DNA of 64,000 nucleotides from an uncultured Rhodospirillaceae bacterium (GTDB lineage Bacteria; Pseudomonadota; Alphaproteobacteria; Rhodospirillales; Rhodospirillaceae): NCBI GenBank assembly GCA_943787205.1, contig CALSLN010000002.1, positions 1 through 64,000 of the forward strand, written 5' to 3'. This document shows, piece by piece, positions 33,722 through 43,516 of this stretch. The position numbers were made by a program, and so were the translations under genes. The notes below the pieces were generated by a model. The model was not told where the DNA came from, made no database searches, and saw only the letters and a list, made by a program, of their open reading frames with translations. Every line of letters starts with the position of its first letter. Position 1 is the stretch's first letter.

Positions 33722-34912
33722 TTACACTGCTCTCTCGGTCGCTGATCGTTCAATTAACGTCCCTATAACCTCAGCAGCCATATCGCTCGGTTTGCGACCT
33801 CCGTTCTGAAGCAATCCTAGTGCGTCCTCAAAACATCGGCGCTGAGTCTCCCGCGCTTCATCGTCTGTTAGAAGCCGCTCAATGCGCTCCGCAATCACAG
33901 AGCCTTCACATTCCGCCTGCAAACATTCAGGAACAACCTCACGTTTCAGAAGAATATTAATCAAGTTCACAAATTTAGTCTTAGCTAAGAATCTAAATGC
34001 AAATGCTGAGAGCCGGCTCACCTTGTAGCAAATCAAATGCGGGACCCCCGCGCGGGCAAGCTCGAGCGTTACGGTCCCAGACGCTGCGATCGCTGCATCA
34101 GCGGTTGCATACGCCCCAGCCCTACTGGCTTCATCAATTAGAACATGAGAGGGAACCGGTAAGGTTTCAGCCCAGCCTCTTACGTCTATTTCGACACCAC
34201 TAACTGTTGGGATGACGACATGCAGGCCATGAATTTTAATCGCCAAAATTCTAAGCGCATCTGCAAACACTGGCGTCAGAGATTTCACTTCCGATTTTCG
34301 ACTCCCAGGCAAAACCATAAGAACCGGTGCGCTATCCGCGATCTTCAACTCTGATCGAATTTGAGATGTATCGTTTGTTGCCGCGTCATCCTCGATAACC
34401 GGGTGACCTACCCACGTCGTCGCCAAACCATGCGCCTCGAACAATGGCGGCTCGAATGGGAAAAGCGTTAGTAAGTGATCTATCCAATGTGCAAGTTGCT
34501 TCGCTCGCCCGGGTCGCCAGGCCCATACCTGAGGCGCAACATACCTAACTCTAGGAACAGGGTTTAAGCGCTTGGTCAGAGTTTTATGAACGCGGCCAGT
34601 AAAGCCCCAGGAGTCAATCGTGATTAAAATACTAGGCGATTTACTCTCAACATCCTCCACGACTTCTTTGACCCGCCGGAGCACTAAGCCAGCTTTTGGT
34701 AAAACTTCAAAAATGCCGAGTATTGCTAGATCGCTAGGGTCGAACAACGACCTCAATCCAGACTGCTCCATTGCATCTCCGCCAACACCAGAAAACTTTA
34801 TCTCTGAACCAAGTTTAGTGCGTAACGCATCCATCAATTTGGCGCCCAATAAATCACCAGAGGGCTCGAGAGCGACAAGGTAAATAAGTGGCGTGGACGA
34901 TATTGATGTCAC
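33722..34912 (-). CDS. lpxB: Lipid-A-disaccharide synthase
   Basis: 396 residues from a GTG that overlaps the lpxI stop by four bases (GTGA). LpxB joins UDP-diacylglucosamine and lipid X into the lipid A disaccharide at the inner membrane. Motifs: LVALEPSGDLLGAKLMDAL (glycosyltransferase N-domain), FSGVGGDAMEQSGL, RVRYVAPQVWAWRPGRAKQL, VMVLPGSRKSEVKSL and ASGTVTLELARAGVPHLICY. It is the last gene of the long envelope block. Confidence 0.96.
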   Translation of the reverse strand: MTSISSTPLIYLVALEPSGDLLGAKLMDALRTKLGSEIKFSGVGGDAMEQSGLRSLFDPSDLAILGIFEVLPKAGLVLRRVKEVVEDVESKSPSILITIDSWGFTGRVHKTLTKRLNPVPRVRYVAPQVWAWRPGRAKQLAHWIDHLLTLFPFEPPLFEAHGLATTWVGHPVIEDDAATNDTSQIRSELKIADSAPVLMVLPGSRKSEVKSLTPVFADALRILAIKIHGLHVVIPTVSGVEIDVRGWAETLPVPSHVLIDEASRAGAYATADAAIAASGTVTLELARAGVPHLICYKVSRLSAFAFRFLAKTKFVNLINILLKREVVPECLQAECEGSVIAERIERLLTDDEARETQRRCFEDALGLLQNGGRKPSDMAAEVIGTLIERSATERAV

Positions 34913-35778
34913 GACGAATCACCGTCTTGGTTTTTTGTTTCGTCCCCGACCCCAACAACAAAAATTCCTCCTTCATCCGCCAATTCAGAAATTATGGAAG
35001 GGTCGATTAGGAGTGCACCGCCAGCTTCGACAGCAAGGCCTCCAAAACCATTCGACACACAGGCCGCGACAGTCTCTGGGCCAATCACGGGTAGATCAGC
35101 GCGTCGGTCTTGCTGTGGCTTACTGCTCTTAACCAGTATGGGTTTGTCAGCACTGTGTTGATCGACTTCAATCGATTGAATGAGCGCATCAGTTCCGGCC
35201 AGACCTTCTCGCGCAATCACCACACCATTTTGAACGACAACAGCCTGGCCAATGTCAGCCCTACCCAGCGCTCTGGCAGCATGAAGCCCTGCTTCAATAC
35301 TCTTTTGATCTTTTGCGCTGGGGGTTAAACGGCCAACTGGCCCGAGCCGGGCGATGGAGTCAGACAGCACATCGTCAACGCCAATAACTTTGAAACCCTC
35401 GCTCTCGATTTCCGCAATCACGAGCCTCAACAGCTTGTCATCCCCGACGGAAGCCGCATTTCTAAAGGCCTTAAGGCCTGTTCTGGCTAGGAATTTAACT
35501 GTTCGCCAATCAGGCCTAAGCTCAAACAAATTCGGACGTCGTACTTTACCGGCCATAACCACAGACAAAACACCGTTGTCATGAAACGTCTGAAAGCACG
35601 TTCCTGCCTGGCCAATGCGAATTTGGTCTGCAGGCGCTTCTTCTAAACTGTCTGCATGTCCTTCTAGCGCAACGACAGTATAAGGTCGTTTCTGGCTTTG
35701 ACATTCACTGATAAGAAGCTGAGGTAGCCGACCACCTCCGGCGACAATACCAAGATGCTCTCTAGCGGTTTCGTCCAT
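34909..35778 (-). CDS. lpxI: UDP-2,3-diacylglucosamine pyrophosphatase LpxI
   Basis: 289 residues (DUF1009 family). LpxI hydrolyses UDP-2,3-diacylglucosamine to lipid X and replaces LpxH in alphaproteobacteria. The N-terminal GIVAGGGRLPQLLISECQSQ, the middle VLSVVMAGKVRRPNLFELRP and VGDDKLLRLVIAEIESEGF are typical; the C-terminal domain has VVQNGVVIAREGLAGTDALI. It lies between lpxA (43 bases upstream) and lpxB (overlap), matching the pathway order. Confidence 0.95.
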   Translation of the reverse strand: MDETAREHLGIVAGGGRLPQLLISECQSQKRPYTVVALEGHADSLEEAPADQIRIGQAGTCFQTFHDNGVLSVVMAGKVRRPNLFELRPDWRTVKFLARTGLKAFRNAASVGDDKLLRLVIAEIESEGFKVIGVDDVLSDSIARLGPVGRLTPSAKDQKSIEAGLHAARALGRADIGQAVVVQNGVVIAREGLAGTDALIQSIEVDQHSADKPILVKSSKPQQDRRADLPVIGPETVAACVSNGFGGLAVEAGGALLIDPSIISELADEGGIFVVGVGDETKNQDGDSS

Positions 35779-35820
35779 AACCGTTCACTTCAGCACAGCG
35801 CGAATAAACGTCAAATTTCA

Positions 35821-36627
35821 TCAAGCCCCATTACCGTTCGAAGATAACGGCTGGCAAATAGCCCGCGATGAATCAGACCGAATGAAGTCAACAATGTCCA
35901 TAACACCCGGATGGTCGCTAAAGACATCGGCCACTTCACTGATCCGCTCGGACATATTGCCCCCTTGAGAGAACAGAAGACCATACGCAGTTCTAAGAGA
36001 TCGAATATCCTCTCTCGAAAACCCACGGCGGCGCAATCCAATCACGTTCAAGCCTGACAGCCGCGCACGATTGCCTTTGACAGACCCATAAGGAATGACA
36101 TCGCTTTCGACAGCCGAACAGCCACCAATCATTGAGTGTTTACCGACACGAACATATTGGTGGATTCCGGATAGCCCTCCAATGATTGCAAACTCATCGA
36201 CGACAACATGGCCTCCAAGGGCGACGCTATTCGTCAGGATCACATCATTGGCAACAAGACAGTCATGGGCGACATGGCTTCCAACCATAAAGAGGCAATT
36301 GTCACCAATAGACGTCTCCATGCGCCCATGTTCCGTTCCGGGATGCATAGTCACGTGCTCTCTGATCGTATTATTCTTACCGATTAGCAATGTAGATGGC
36401 TCACCTTTGTATCGCGCATGCTGAGGCGGCAGCCCCAAACTCACGAATGGGTGAACATTGGTTTTTGCGCCAATTTTTGTATGGCCATCGACGACCACAT
36501 GGGATTTTAGGACGACGTCATCGTCAATAAAGACATTTGGTCCGATGACACAATATGGTCCGATTTCTGCAGACTCTGATACCTCTGCTTTAGCATCGAT
36601 AATGGCGGTCGCGTGTATGCTCGCCAT
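35821..36627 (-). CDS. lpxA: UDP-N-acetylglucosamine acyltransferase
   Basis: 268 residues of left-handed beta-helix hexapeptide repeats (for example SAEIGPYCVIGPNVFIDDDV) with a C-terminal helical cap. The catalytic His lies in GSHVAHDCLVANDVILTNSV, and VKGNRARLSGLNVIGLRRRG closes the acyl site. LpxA adds the first hydroxyacyl chain to UDP-GlcNAc. It begins 4 bases after fabZ; the two compete for the same hydroxyacyl-ACP pool. Confidence 0.97.
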   Translation of the reverse strand: MASIHATAIIDAKAEVSESAEIGPYCVIGPNVFIDDDVVLKSHVVVDGHTKIGAKTNVHPFVSLGLPPQHARYKGEPSTLLIGKNNTIREHVTMHPGTEHGRMETSIGDNCLFMVGSHVAHDCLVANDVILTNSVALGGHVVVDEFAIIGGLSGIHQYVRVGKHSMIGGCSAVESDVIPYGSVKGNRARLSGLNVIGLRRRGFSREDIRSLRTAYGLLFSQGGNMSERISEVADVFSDHPGVMDIVDFIRSDSSRAICQPLSSNGNGA

Positions 36628-36631
36628 GTAT

Positions 36632-37099
36632 CTATTCGTCCATAATCATGGCTGAGTATGTCGAATCCGCAACAACGGTATCGCCAACTTTTGCGACGCC
36701 GCTAAACTTCCACACATTTGAGCGTTGACGAACCTTGGTGCACGTGAGTCTCAGTTGATCACCGGGTTCGACAGGCCGACGAAAACGAGCGTTTTCAATC
36801 GTCATGAAGTAGACCAGCTTGCCCTCAGACTCCTCGCCAAGACTATCAACGACCAAAACCGCCGCAGTTTGCGCCATGGCTTCAACGATCAAAACCCCTG
36901 GCATAACCGGTCTGCTAGGAAAATGACCTTGGAAGAAGGGTTCGTTTATTGTGACGTTCTTAACACCAACGGCACTTTCACCTTTCACAACATCCTCAAC
37001 CCTATCCACCAATAGAAATGGGTACCGATGAGGAATCATTTCAATAATGCGGTGAATGTCGATGCTGGAATCTGATGCTTGGACTGATTCTCCGTCCAT
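36632..37099 (-). CDS. fabZ: 3-hydroxyacyl-ACP dehydratase FabZ
   Basis: 155 residues, hot-dog fold. [13 protein letters not shown] carries the catalytic His, and [20 protein letters not shown] the partner Glu. It dehydrates (3R)-hydroxyacyl-ACP in fatty acid elongation and sets the balance with LpxA. About 15 extra polar residues precede the core. Between lpxD and lpxA, as in most proteobacteria. Confidence 0.97.
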   Translation of the reverse strand: MDGESVQASDSSIDIHRIIEMIPHRYPFLLVDRVEDVVKGESAVGVKNVTINEPFFQGHFPSRPVMPGVLIVEAMAQTAAVLVVDSLGEESEGKLVYFMTIENARFRRPVEPGDQLRLTCTKVRQRSNVWKFSGVAKVGDTVVADSTYSAMIMDE

Positions 37100-37136
37100 T
37101 ACGGCTATTCCTTTTCCAATATAGTTGTTTGTTTCG

Positions 37137-38180
37137 TTATGAAGATTTCTTGCGGGTGGTCAACCGACTCAACGCCGCTACTTCTCTCCAAAACGTCCGA
37201 ATTGGTTTCGCAGGATACCCCATAACGGCCTGACCAGGAGGAATATCGCGCATAACGCCAGACTTTGCCGCGACTTGGGCCCTTGGGCCAATGGTTACGT
37301 GATCAGCCAGCCCCACCTGCCCCGCTAAAACCACATCATTCCCAATTTTGCAGCTTCCAGATATCCCGACCTGGGAAACGACAATGCACCGTTCACCCAA
37401 CGAAACATTATGCGCAATTTGAACCTGATTATCGATCCGGCATCCCGCACCAATTAACGTATCTTCAAGCGCGCCGCGATCAATCGTCGTATTCGCACCG
37501 ATTTCCACGTCATTGCCAATTACAACCCGACCAAGCTGAGGAACTTTACGGTGACGGCCTGCAACACTGTCAAAGACAAAGCCAAAGCCATCTTGGCCGA
37601 TGCAAACGCCAGGAAGAGTGACAACGCCGTCACCAATCAGGCAGACCATGAGCGAGGCATTTGCGCCGATCTGACAATCTTGGCCCACGACGACACCAGC
37701 TCCAATGACTGCCCCGGGCCCGATCCTGGTTCGCGCACCGATTTCAGCTTTTGGCCCAACCACAGCTCCGGCCTCAATCACAACGTCTGCGCCCAGTTTC
37801 GCTGTGTCGTCAATAAAAGCGCCACTCGGCATCGCTTCAACTTGAGTGATCGCTTCTGGAAGGTTGGGATAGAACGCTTCGGCCGCAACCGCAAAAGCAG
37901 CCTGAGGATCTTCAACAATGAGTACAATTGAATTCGAAGGAGCTTTGTCAGCAAGGTCCGCGGTGGTCAAACATGCACCACATGCACTTTCTGCTGCGGC
38001 AGTCGCATACTCTGCACCTGCGAGATAACACAAATCATCGGAAGTCGACTGTGTTAAGTCAGCCAAATCGGAGATGGGGAGATCTAAATCCCCATCTCCA
38101 GATGGCTTAGCGTCGGTCCAAGCCGCAATTTCTCGGACCCTAAAAGGCCCGGTTCTCTTAAAAAATCGCGGATCAGGCAC
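37137..38180 (-). CDS. lpxD: UDP-3-O-acylglucosamine N-acyltransferase
   Basis: 347 residues: an N-terminal uridine-binding domain (about 1-105), then hexapeptide repeats ([20 protein letters not shown] and many more) and a C-terminal helix. The catalytic His lies in [20 protein letters not shown]. LpxD adds the second hydroxyacyl chain in lipid A synthesis. It follows ompH by 6 bases. Confidence 0.97.
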   Translation of the reverse strand: MPDPRFFKRTGPFRVREIAAWTDAKPSGDGDLDLPISDLADLTQSTSDDLCYLAGAEYATAAAESACGACLTTADLADKAPSNSIVLIVEDPQAAFAVAAEAFYPNLPEAITQVEAMPSGAFIDDTAKLGADVVIEAGAVVGPKAEIGARTRIGPGAVIGAGVVVGQDCQIGANASLMVCLIGDGVVTLPGVCIGQDGFGFVFDSVAGRHRKVPQLGRVVIGNDVEIGANTTIDRGALEDTLIGAGCRIDNQVQIAHNVSLGERCIVVSQVGISGSCKIGNDVVLAGQVGLADHVTIGPRAQVAAKSGVMRDIPPGQAVMGYPAKPIRTFWREVAALSRLTTRKKSS

Positions 38181-38186
38181 TTAGCC

Positions 38187-38804
38187 CTACTCTGCTGCGG
38201 CATCACCCTCGGCAGCTACTGCGCCACCTTCAGGGTTTTGCATTTCAACAGAAGGGAGACGCTCGTTCAGAATCTCGAGAACAGGCCGCGTAATATCCAT
38301 AGAGGGGTCCGCCAATAGGATGACGCCCTGCGGCATGACCATATTAATACCAAGTTCTTGAGCAACCTGGCTTGTGATGCCCATCATCTCTTGATTGATT
38401 TGAATAGCAGCCTGCTGAACAACTGCATTTAGGTTTTCAAGCTTAATGCGGCTCTCTTGTTGAGCCGTACCAAACTTTTCCTGAAATGCCTGAGCTTGCT
38501 GCTGAAATACTTCAGGAGCCAACACGTTGCGTTGCTGAGTCAAACGTTGCTCTTCCTCACGAAGTTCAGTCTCAAGAACCCTCGCTTCTGTTTGATAGCG
38601 TGTCACATATTTATCGCGCTCCAACCGCACACCTTTGTGCGCTAAGGAATCACGCTCAATGATTTGGGTATTAAGAACACCGATAATGGGGCGCGTCTGA
38701 TTGCTCTGCTGAGCCATAACCGGTGTGGAAAGTGTTGCCGTCGCTGCGGCAATCGCAAGTGTCACGGCACCCGCTAGTGATCGAATAGAATTAGGACTAG
38801 TCAT
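38187..38804 (-). CDS. OmpH/Skp-family periplasmic chaperone
   Basis: 205 residues. A signal peptide is cleaved after PVMA. The mature protein has the Skp pattern: a short beta segment (IIGVLNTQIIERDSLAHKGV), then two long charged helices rich in Glu, Gln and Arg (ELREEEQRLTQQRNVLAPEV) forming a coiled coil, then VAQELGINMVMPQGVILLAD. Skp trimers hold unfolded outer membrane proteins. It is translated directly after bamA, 3 bases apart. Confidence 0.93.
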   Translation of the reverse strand: MTSPNSIRSLAGAVTLAIAAATATLSTPVMAQQSNQTRPIIGVLNTQIIERDSLAHKGVRLERDKYVTRYQTEARVLETELREEEQRLTQQRNVLAPEVFQQQAQAFQEKFGTAQQESRIKLENLNAVVQQAAIQINQEMMGITSQVAQELGINMVMPQGVILLADPSMDITRPVLEILNERLPSVEMQNPEGGAVAAEGDAAAE

Positions 38805-38807
38805 TTT

Positions 38808-41111
38808 CTAAAACCTTTGGCCGAAGTTCACACGGAAACTTTGAGTGATGTCGAAGTCAGCTTCGCGAAGCACATGTGCCCAGTCGATGTTGATCGGACC
38901 AACGGGAGATTCCCATTCAATCCCAACACCAACGGACCCACGTATGCGCTTTGACTGCAATATGCCAGCACTCCTGTCTTTCAAACTGGATGGCGCCCCA
39001 ATAGAGCCCCAATCCGTAAACAATTTTGGTGTAATTCCAATTTCTTCAGGTAGTCCAAGCGGTATCTTAAGTTCAGCCTTGGCAGTGGCAATCCAGTCTC
39101 CACCAAGCGCATCACCCGTTAGAATATCGCGAGGGCTAGCACCGAAATCATCAAATCCGCGAAGGTTGTTACCACCAAGCTGGTATCTTTGGAAGATTTT
39201 GATGTCTTCCCCGATACCAAGAATATACCCGGTGTTAGCCGTCGCACTAAATATCCAGTCTTCAAAGGGCTCCCAATAATACCCGAGCGCAACGCTAGAA
39301 CGCACGTACTTCTCAGTACCGCCAAGCCCCGCTAAATCATTGGAAATACTCATGAAATAACCGTCAGTCGGTTCAATGACGTTGTTCCTGCGGTCAATCG
39401 CGAAGGTCTGACTGATCTGTGACGTTGTGGTCGTCCCTTCCTGCTCTCGCGTAAATTGCGAGGAAAACTGGTTTACCCCTTCAAGACGGGTCCAGGAGAG
39501 CAAGTAAGACAAGCGCTGAAACATGTATTCGTTGTAGTTGAAACCGAGACGAAGCGACCCACCAATGGATTGGCTAATAAAACCAGCTTCATCGATAAAG
39601 TCTGTTTCTGTCGCGAACAGATCTGCTCCAGCCGCCAATCTACGATTCAAGAAGTATGGTTCAGTAAAGCCGAGATCGATCTGTGTTTGTTGTTGGGCAA
39701 GACTGAAATTAAACCTGAGGTCTTGTCCTTTGCCGAGAAGATTGCGTTCTCTGATGCCAACATCGAATAACGCACCAGAGGCACTGGAGAAACCGATTCC
39801 GAACTGCAGTTCCCCGGTGGACTGCTCTTCGACAGTCGCCGTGACAACTGTTCTGTCCGGGTAAACTTCAGATGGAACGTTCTCAACCTCGACCTCTTTA
39901 AAATAGCCAAGGTTCTGTAGGCGTTCACGAGAGCGCCTGATACGCGCTGTATTAAAGGCATCCCCCTCAACCAACCGAAACTCTCGTCGAATGACTTTGT
40001 CGAGGGTTCTTACATTGCCGGTAATATCAATGCGCTCCACGAAAACCCTCGGGCCCTCTTGAACGTCAAAAATAATATCGATGCTTTGTGTCTCTGTGTT
40101 CCGCGCAACACGCGGTCGTACATCAACGAATGCATAGCCAAAAGCGCCGACTAAATCTGTGAAGACATCGACAGTCGATTCAATCTCTTCCGCATTATAC
40201 CAATCACGGGTCTGAGGAACGATTGCCGCCTCCAGCACACCGGGATCTAGATTTGGAATAGAAACGTCGACTGTCATATCCCCAAACCGATAACGGGGGC
40301 CCTCGTCGACCGTAATCGTCATGAAGAAGCTTTTTCGATCCGGCGACAGTTCTGCCACACCAGAGATAACTTCAAAGTCCGCATAGCCCTCGGAAAGATA
40401 GAACCGCCTAAGCAATTCTTGGTCGAAGCCCATACGATCTGGATCATAGGTGTCATTGGAGGTTAGAAAACGCCACCACCGTTCTTCTCGTGTCAAAACG
40501 ATACTGCGGAGATCACCATCAGAGAATTTTTCATTCCCAATAAACGTAATTTTGCGAACGTAAGTCGGGTCTCCTTCATTGATCTCGTAGACAAGATCGA
40601 CGCGGTTTTGTGGAAGTTCAATAACCTTTGGTTCGACAGTTACCGCGAAACGACCGCTCCTACGGTAAAGATCCAGGATACGTTCAACGTCTTGCTGAAC
40701 TTTCGTACGTGTATAGACAATACGCGGCCGTAACTGAACTTCAGGTTCCAGCTTGTCATTCTCGAGGCGCTTATTTCCCTCAAAGGTAATGCGGTTGATA
40801 ATTGGGTTTTCAACGACACGAATAATGAGGATGTCGCCCTGCCGTCCAATACTGACGTCAGCAAAAAGTCCGGTCGCAAATAGGTTCTTTAGCGATCTAT
40901 CGATAGTGACAGGGTCAAACCGATCCCCCTCACGCACCGACATGTAAGTACGGATCGTAGCCGGCTCAATACGCTGATTGCCTTGCACGGCGATCTGAGC
41001 AATGGATCCGCCCAATTGCTGGGCATAGGCGGACGTCGCCATGAGCAGGAAGAAACCTGCACATAGCATTCTAACGATCCAAGATTGACGACTGCCAGTC
41101 ACTCCGTACAT
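38808..41111 (-). CDS. bamA: Outer membrane protein assembly factor BamA
   Basis: 767 residues. A signal peptide (cleaved after SAYA) is followed by five POTRA domains (residues about 32-425; for example GSIAQIAVQGNQRIEPATIR, RITFEGNKRLENDKL, VERIDITGNVRTLDKVIRRE) and a 16-strand Omp85 barrel ending in phenylalanine (VNFGQRF). The lid loop VRGF-type motif appears as NLRGFDDFG. BamA inserts beta-barrel proteins, including TonB receptors, into the outer membrane. It sits between rseP and the Skp gene. Confidence 0.97.
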   Translation of the reverse strand: MYGVTGSRQSWIVRMLCAGFFLLMATSAYAQQLGGSIAQIAVQGNQRIEPATIRTYMSVREGDRFDPVTIDRSLKNLFATGLFADVSIGRQGDILIIRVVENPIINRITFEGNKRLENDKLEPEVQLRPRIVYTRTKVQQDVERILDLYRRSGRFAVTVEPKVIELPQNRVDLVYEINEGDPTYVRKITFIGNEKFSDGDLRSIVLTREERWWRFLTSNDTYDPDRMGFDQELLRRFYLSEGYADFEVISGVAELSPDRKSFFMTITVDEGPRYRFGDMTVDVSIPNLDPGVLEAAIVPQTRDWYNAEEIESTVDVFTDLVGAFGYAFVDVRPRVARNTETQSIDIIFDVQEGPRVFVERIDITGNVRTLDKVIRREFRLVEGDAFNTARIRRSRERLQNLGYFKEVEVENVPSEVYPDRTVVTATVEEQSTGELQFGIGFSSASGALFDVGIRERNLLGKGQDLRFNFSLAQQQTQIDLGFTEPYFLNRRLAAGADLFATETDFIDEAGFISQSIGGSLRLGFNYNEYMFQRLSYLLSWTRLEGVNQFSSQFTREQEGTTTTSQISQTFAIDRRNNVIEPTDGYFMSISNDLAGLGGTEKYVRSSVALGYYWEPFEDWIFSATANTGYILGIGEDIKIFQRYQLGGNNLRGFDDFGASPRDILTGDALGGDWIATAKAELKIPLGLPEEIGITPKLFTDWGSIGAPSSLKDRSAGILQSKRIRGSVGVGIEWESPVGPINIDWAHVLREADFDITQSFRVNFGQRF

Positions 41112-41169
41112 GGCTCCTTATTACCTAATTTCTTCCAGGGCTAGTACAGGAAATACGCCGGTCTCATCG

Positions 41170-42303
41170 CTACAGTTGCAAGATATCGTTCCACGTCACA
41201 AACACCATGAGTGACAGAACGAGTACCAATCCAAATCGTAATCCCCACTCCTGAGCCTGATCAGATAGCGGACGGCCACGCAGTGCTTCGATGGCGTAGA
41301 ACAACAGGTGTCCGCCGTCAAGCAGCGGCACTGGGAACAGGTTTATGATGCCCAAGTTGATCGATAGGATTGCCATAAAAATAACAAAATTAGCAAAGCC
41401 AGATTTCGCCGCCTGACCAGAAAATTTTGCAATCCGGATGGGCCCACCTAAGTCTTCTGTGCCTCGCTCACCCGAGATTATTTGCCCAACAGCGACGAAG
41501 GTGCCCTCAACGACGGTATAGGTTTGACTGACCGCCAGACCAAGGGCCGTGACCGGGTTGTGACGCACCATCATTCGCGTCTCACCAGAAGACGCGACGC
41601 CAAGAAGCGCCCGCTTCTGCGCGTTCCCAAATGCGTCAGTCTCCTCAACAATGCGGGGAGTAGCGACAATATCCAATATCTGGTCATCGCGCTGAATGGA
41701 CATCCGCATCGGAGCGCCATTCCCCAGGGGAACGACACGCTGCAGGTCTTCAAACCGGTCGATCACGTCGCCATCAATAGCGAGGATACGATCACCTGCC
41801 ATGAGCCCCGCCTCCGCAGCGGCACTATTCTCAACGACACTGCCAACGATTGGCTCTGTTACAGGCCGCCCGACTGACATGAACATCACAACGAAAACGA
41901 GGATCGCGAAAATGAAATTGACGGCCGGCCCAGCAAACACGATCGCAGACCGCTGACCTAGCGTTTTATACTTAAACGACACTGCCTTCTCTTCTGGTGT
42001 CATTTCGCGCTCGACCACTTCTTCATCGTCGTCTTCAGAGTCTTTTGCCCCGGGATTGGCAATATCAGCTTCCCCAAACATCTTCACGTAGCCACCGAGA
42101 GGAATCAGACTGAACTTCCAGCGTGTGCCATGACGATCCGTGTAGCCAATAAGCTCTGGACCAAAGCCGATTGAAAAACTCTCGCATTTCACCTTGTTCC
42201 ATCGCGCAACAAGAAAATGTCCGAGTTCATGTACGAACACCACTACAGAAAGTGCGATGATGAAGTTCACTAATGTGAAGGAAATATCGAGGAATTGATC
42301 CAA
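41170..42303 (-). CDS. rseP: Site-2 intramembrane zinc protease RseP
   Basis: 377 residues from a TTG start, with AAAGGGC upstream. The zinc-binding HELGH is in VVVFVHELGHFLVARW near residue 25. A single visible PDZ domain (about residues 130-205, VGSVVENSAAAEAGLMAGDR) is followed by the second metal motif NLFPVPLLDGGHLL. RseP cleaves anti-sigma factors and remnant signal peptides. A charged Asp/Glu loop (KDSEDDDEEVVEREMTPEEK) near residue 90 is longer than in E. coli. Confidence 0.95.
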   Translation of the reverse strand: MDQFLDISFTLVNFIIALSVVVFVHELGHFLVARWNKVKCESFSIGFGPELIGYTDRHGTRWKFSLIPLGGYVKMFGEADIANPGAKDSEDDDEEVVEREMTPEEKAVSFKYKTLGQRSAIVFAGPAVNFIFAILVFVVMFMSVGRPVTEPIVGSVVENSAAAEAGLMAGDRILAIDGDVIDRFEDLQRVVPLGNGAPMRMSIQRDDQILDIVATPRIVEETDAFGNAQKRALLGVASSGETRMMVRHNPVTALGLAVSQTYTVVEGTFVAVGQIISGERGTEDLGGPIRIAKFSGQAAKSGFANFVIFMAILSINLGIINLFPVPLLDGGHLLFYAIEALRGRPLSDQAQEWGLRFGLVLVLSLMVFVTWNDILQL

Positions 42304-42324
42304 CGCTTTTACGCCCTTTATTCT

Positions 42325-43509
42325 CTACTCTGCCGCCGACCCAATAGCGCCCCACGCCTTCGCTAATCTTCGCGCTTCCGCGTCGACAGCTAAGACTTCA
42401 TCCAATGTTGCGGGATGGTCGCTGTGGTACAGGGTCAACGTGTCTTCTACCGTTCTAAGTATGTCCAAAAACCCTATTTCTTCAGCTAAAAAGCGAGCGA
42501 CGGCAACCTCGTTCGCAGCGTTGAGGATAGTAGGGGCCGCGCCACCAGCCTGTAAAGCCTCACGAGCTACTCTGAGAGCCGGAAAACGTTTAAAATCAGG
42601 GGCTTCGAAGGATAATTGTGAAATTTCTGCAAGGTTGAGAGATTCACCAGCCACCTTAATGCGTTCAGGCCAAGAAAGCGCATAAGCAATTGGCGTCTTC
42701 ATATCTGGCGAACCAAGCTGCGCCAGCACTGAGCCGTCGATATATCCCACTAAACTGTGCACGACAGATTGGGGGTGAACCAAGATTTCTATCTTCTGTT
42801 CACCGACCGGGAACAAATGATGCGCTTCAATGAGCTCCAACCCTTTGTTCATCATGGTCGCTGAATCGACCGAAATCTTCTTGCCCATGGACCAATTTGG
42901 GTGGGCTACGGCTTGAGCCGGCGTCGCCGCCGCCATCTGTTCAGACGTCCACTCACGAAATGGGCCACCAGACGCCGTTAATATGATCCGCTCTACAGTT
43001 TGGGTGTTTTCAGCATCGAAAACCTGAAATATGGCGCTGTGCTCGGAATCTACGGGTAACAAAGTCGTCCCATTTTTCCGCACAGCTTCCATAAAGAGGT
43101 CACCAGCACAGACCAGACATTCTTTATTCGCCAGTGCCACGGTCGAACAGTTTTGAACGGCTGCTAACGTCGGCGGCAAACCAGCAGCACCAACGATTGC
43201 GGCTAATGCCAAGTCTGATGGCAGTTCTGCAGCAGCGATCAGCGCCTCTGGCCCTGCGGCCACGGTTACTTCTGTATCCTCTAATCCGTCAGCCAACGCC
43301 TGATATGCGTTTGGATCGTCAATAACAGCCATTTTCGGCTGAAACTCCCGCGCCTGAGAGATGAGAGCATCAACATTATTACCAGCAGTCAACGCAACGA
43401 CGTCGAACCGATCTGGATTTTGACGAATAAGGTCGAGGGTATTGACCCCGATCGATCCGGTGGACCCGAGGACAGTAATCCGCTTTGGCGCGGTATTATT
43501 TGTCGTCAT
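42325..43509 (-). CDS. dxr: 1-deoxy-D-xylulose 5-phosphate reductoisomerase
   Basis: 394 residues. Dxr makes MEP in the non-mevalonate isoprenoid pathway. The NADPH site is ITVLGSTGSIGVNTLDLIRQ; the metal and substrate motifs are LANKECLVCAGDLF, LLPVDSEHSAIFQ, TASGGPFREW, SVDSATMMNKGLELIEAHHL and EILVHPQSVVHSLVGYIDGS. It lies between cdsA and rseP and feeds the UppS substrate pathway. Confidence 0.97.
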   Translation of the reverse strand: MTTNNTAPKRITVLGSTGSIGVNTLDLIRQNPDRFDVVALTAGNNVDALISQAREFQPKMAVIDDPNAYQALADGLEDTEVTVAAGPEALIAAAELPSDLALAAIVGAAGLPPTLAAVQNCSTVALANKECLVCAGDLFMEAVRKNGTTLLPVDSEHSAIFQVFDAENTQTVERIILTASGGPFREWTSEQMAAATPAQAVAHPNWSMGKKISVDSATMMNKGLELIEAHHLFPVGEQKIEILVHPQSVVHSLVGYIDGSVLAQLGSPDMKTPIAYALSWPERIKVAGESLNLAEISQLSFEAPDFKRFPALRVAREALQAGGAAPTILNAANEVAVARFLAEEIGFLDILRTVEDTLTLYHSDHPATLDEVLAVDAEARRLAKAWGAIGSAAE

Positions 43510-43516
43510 GGTCAGA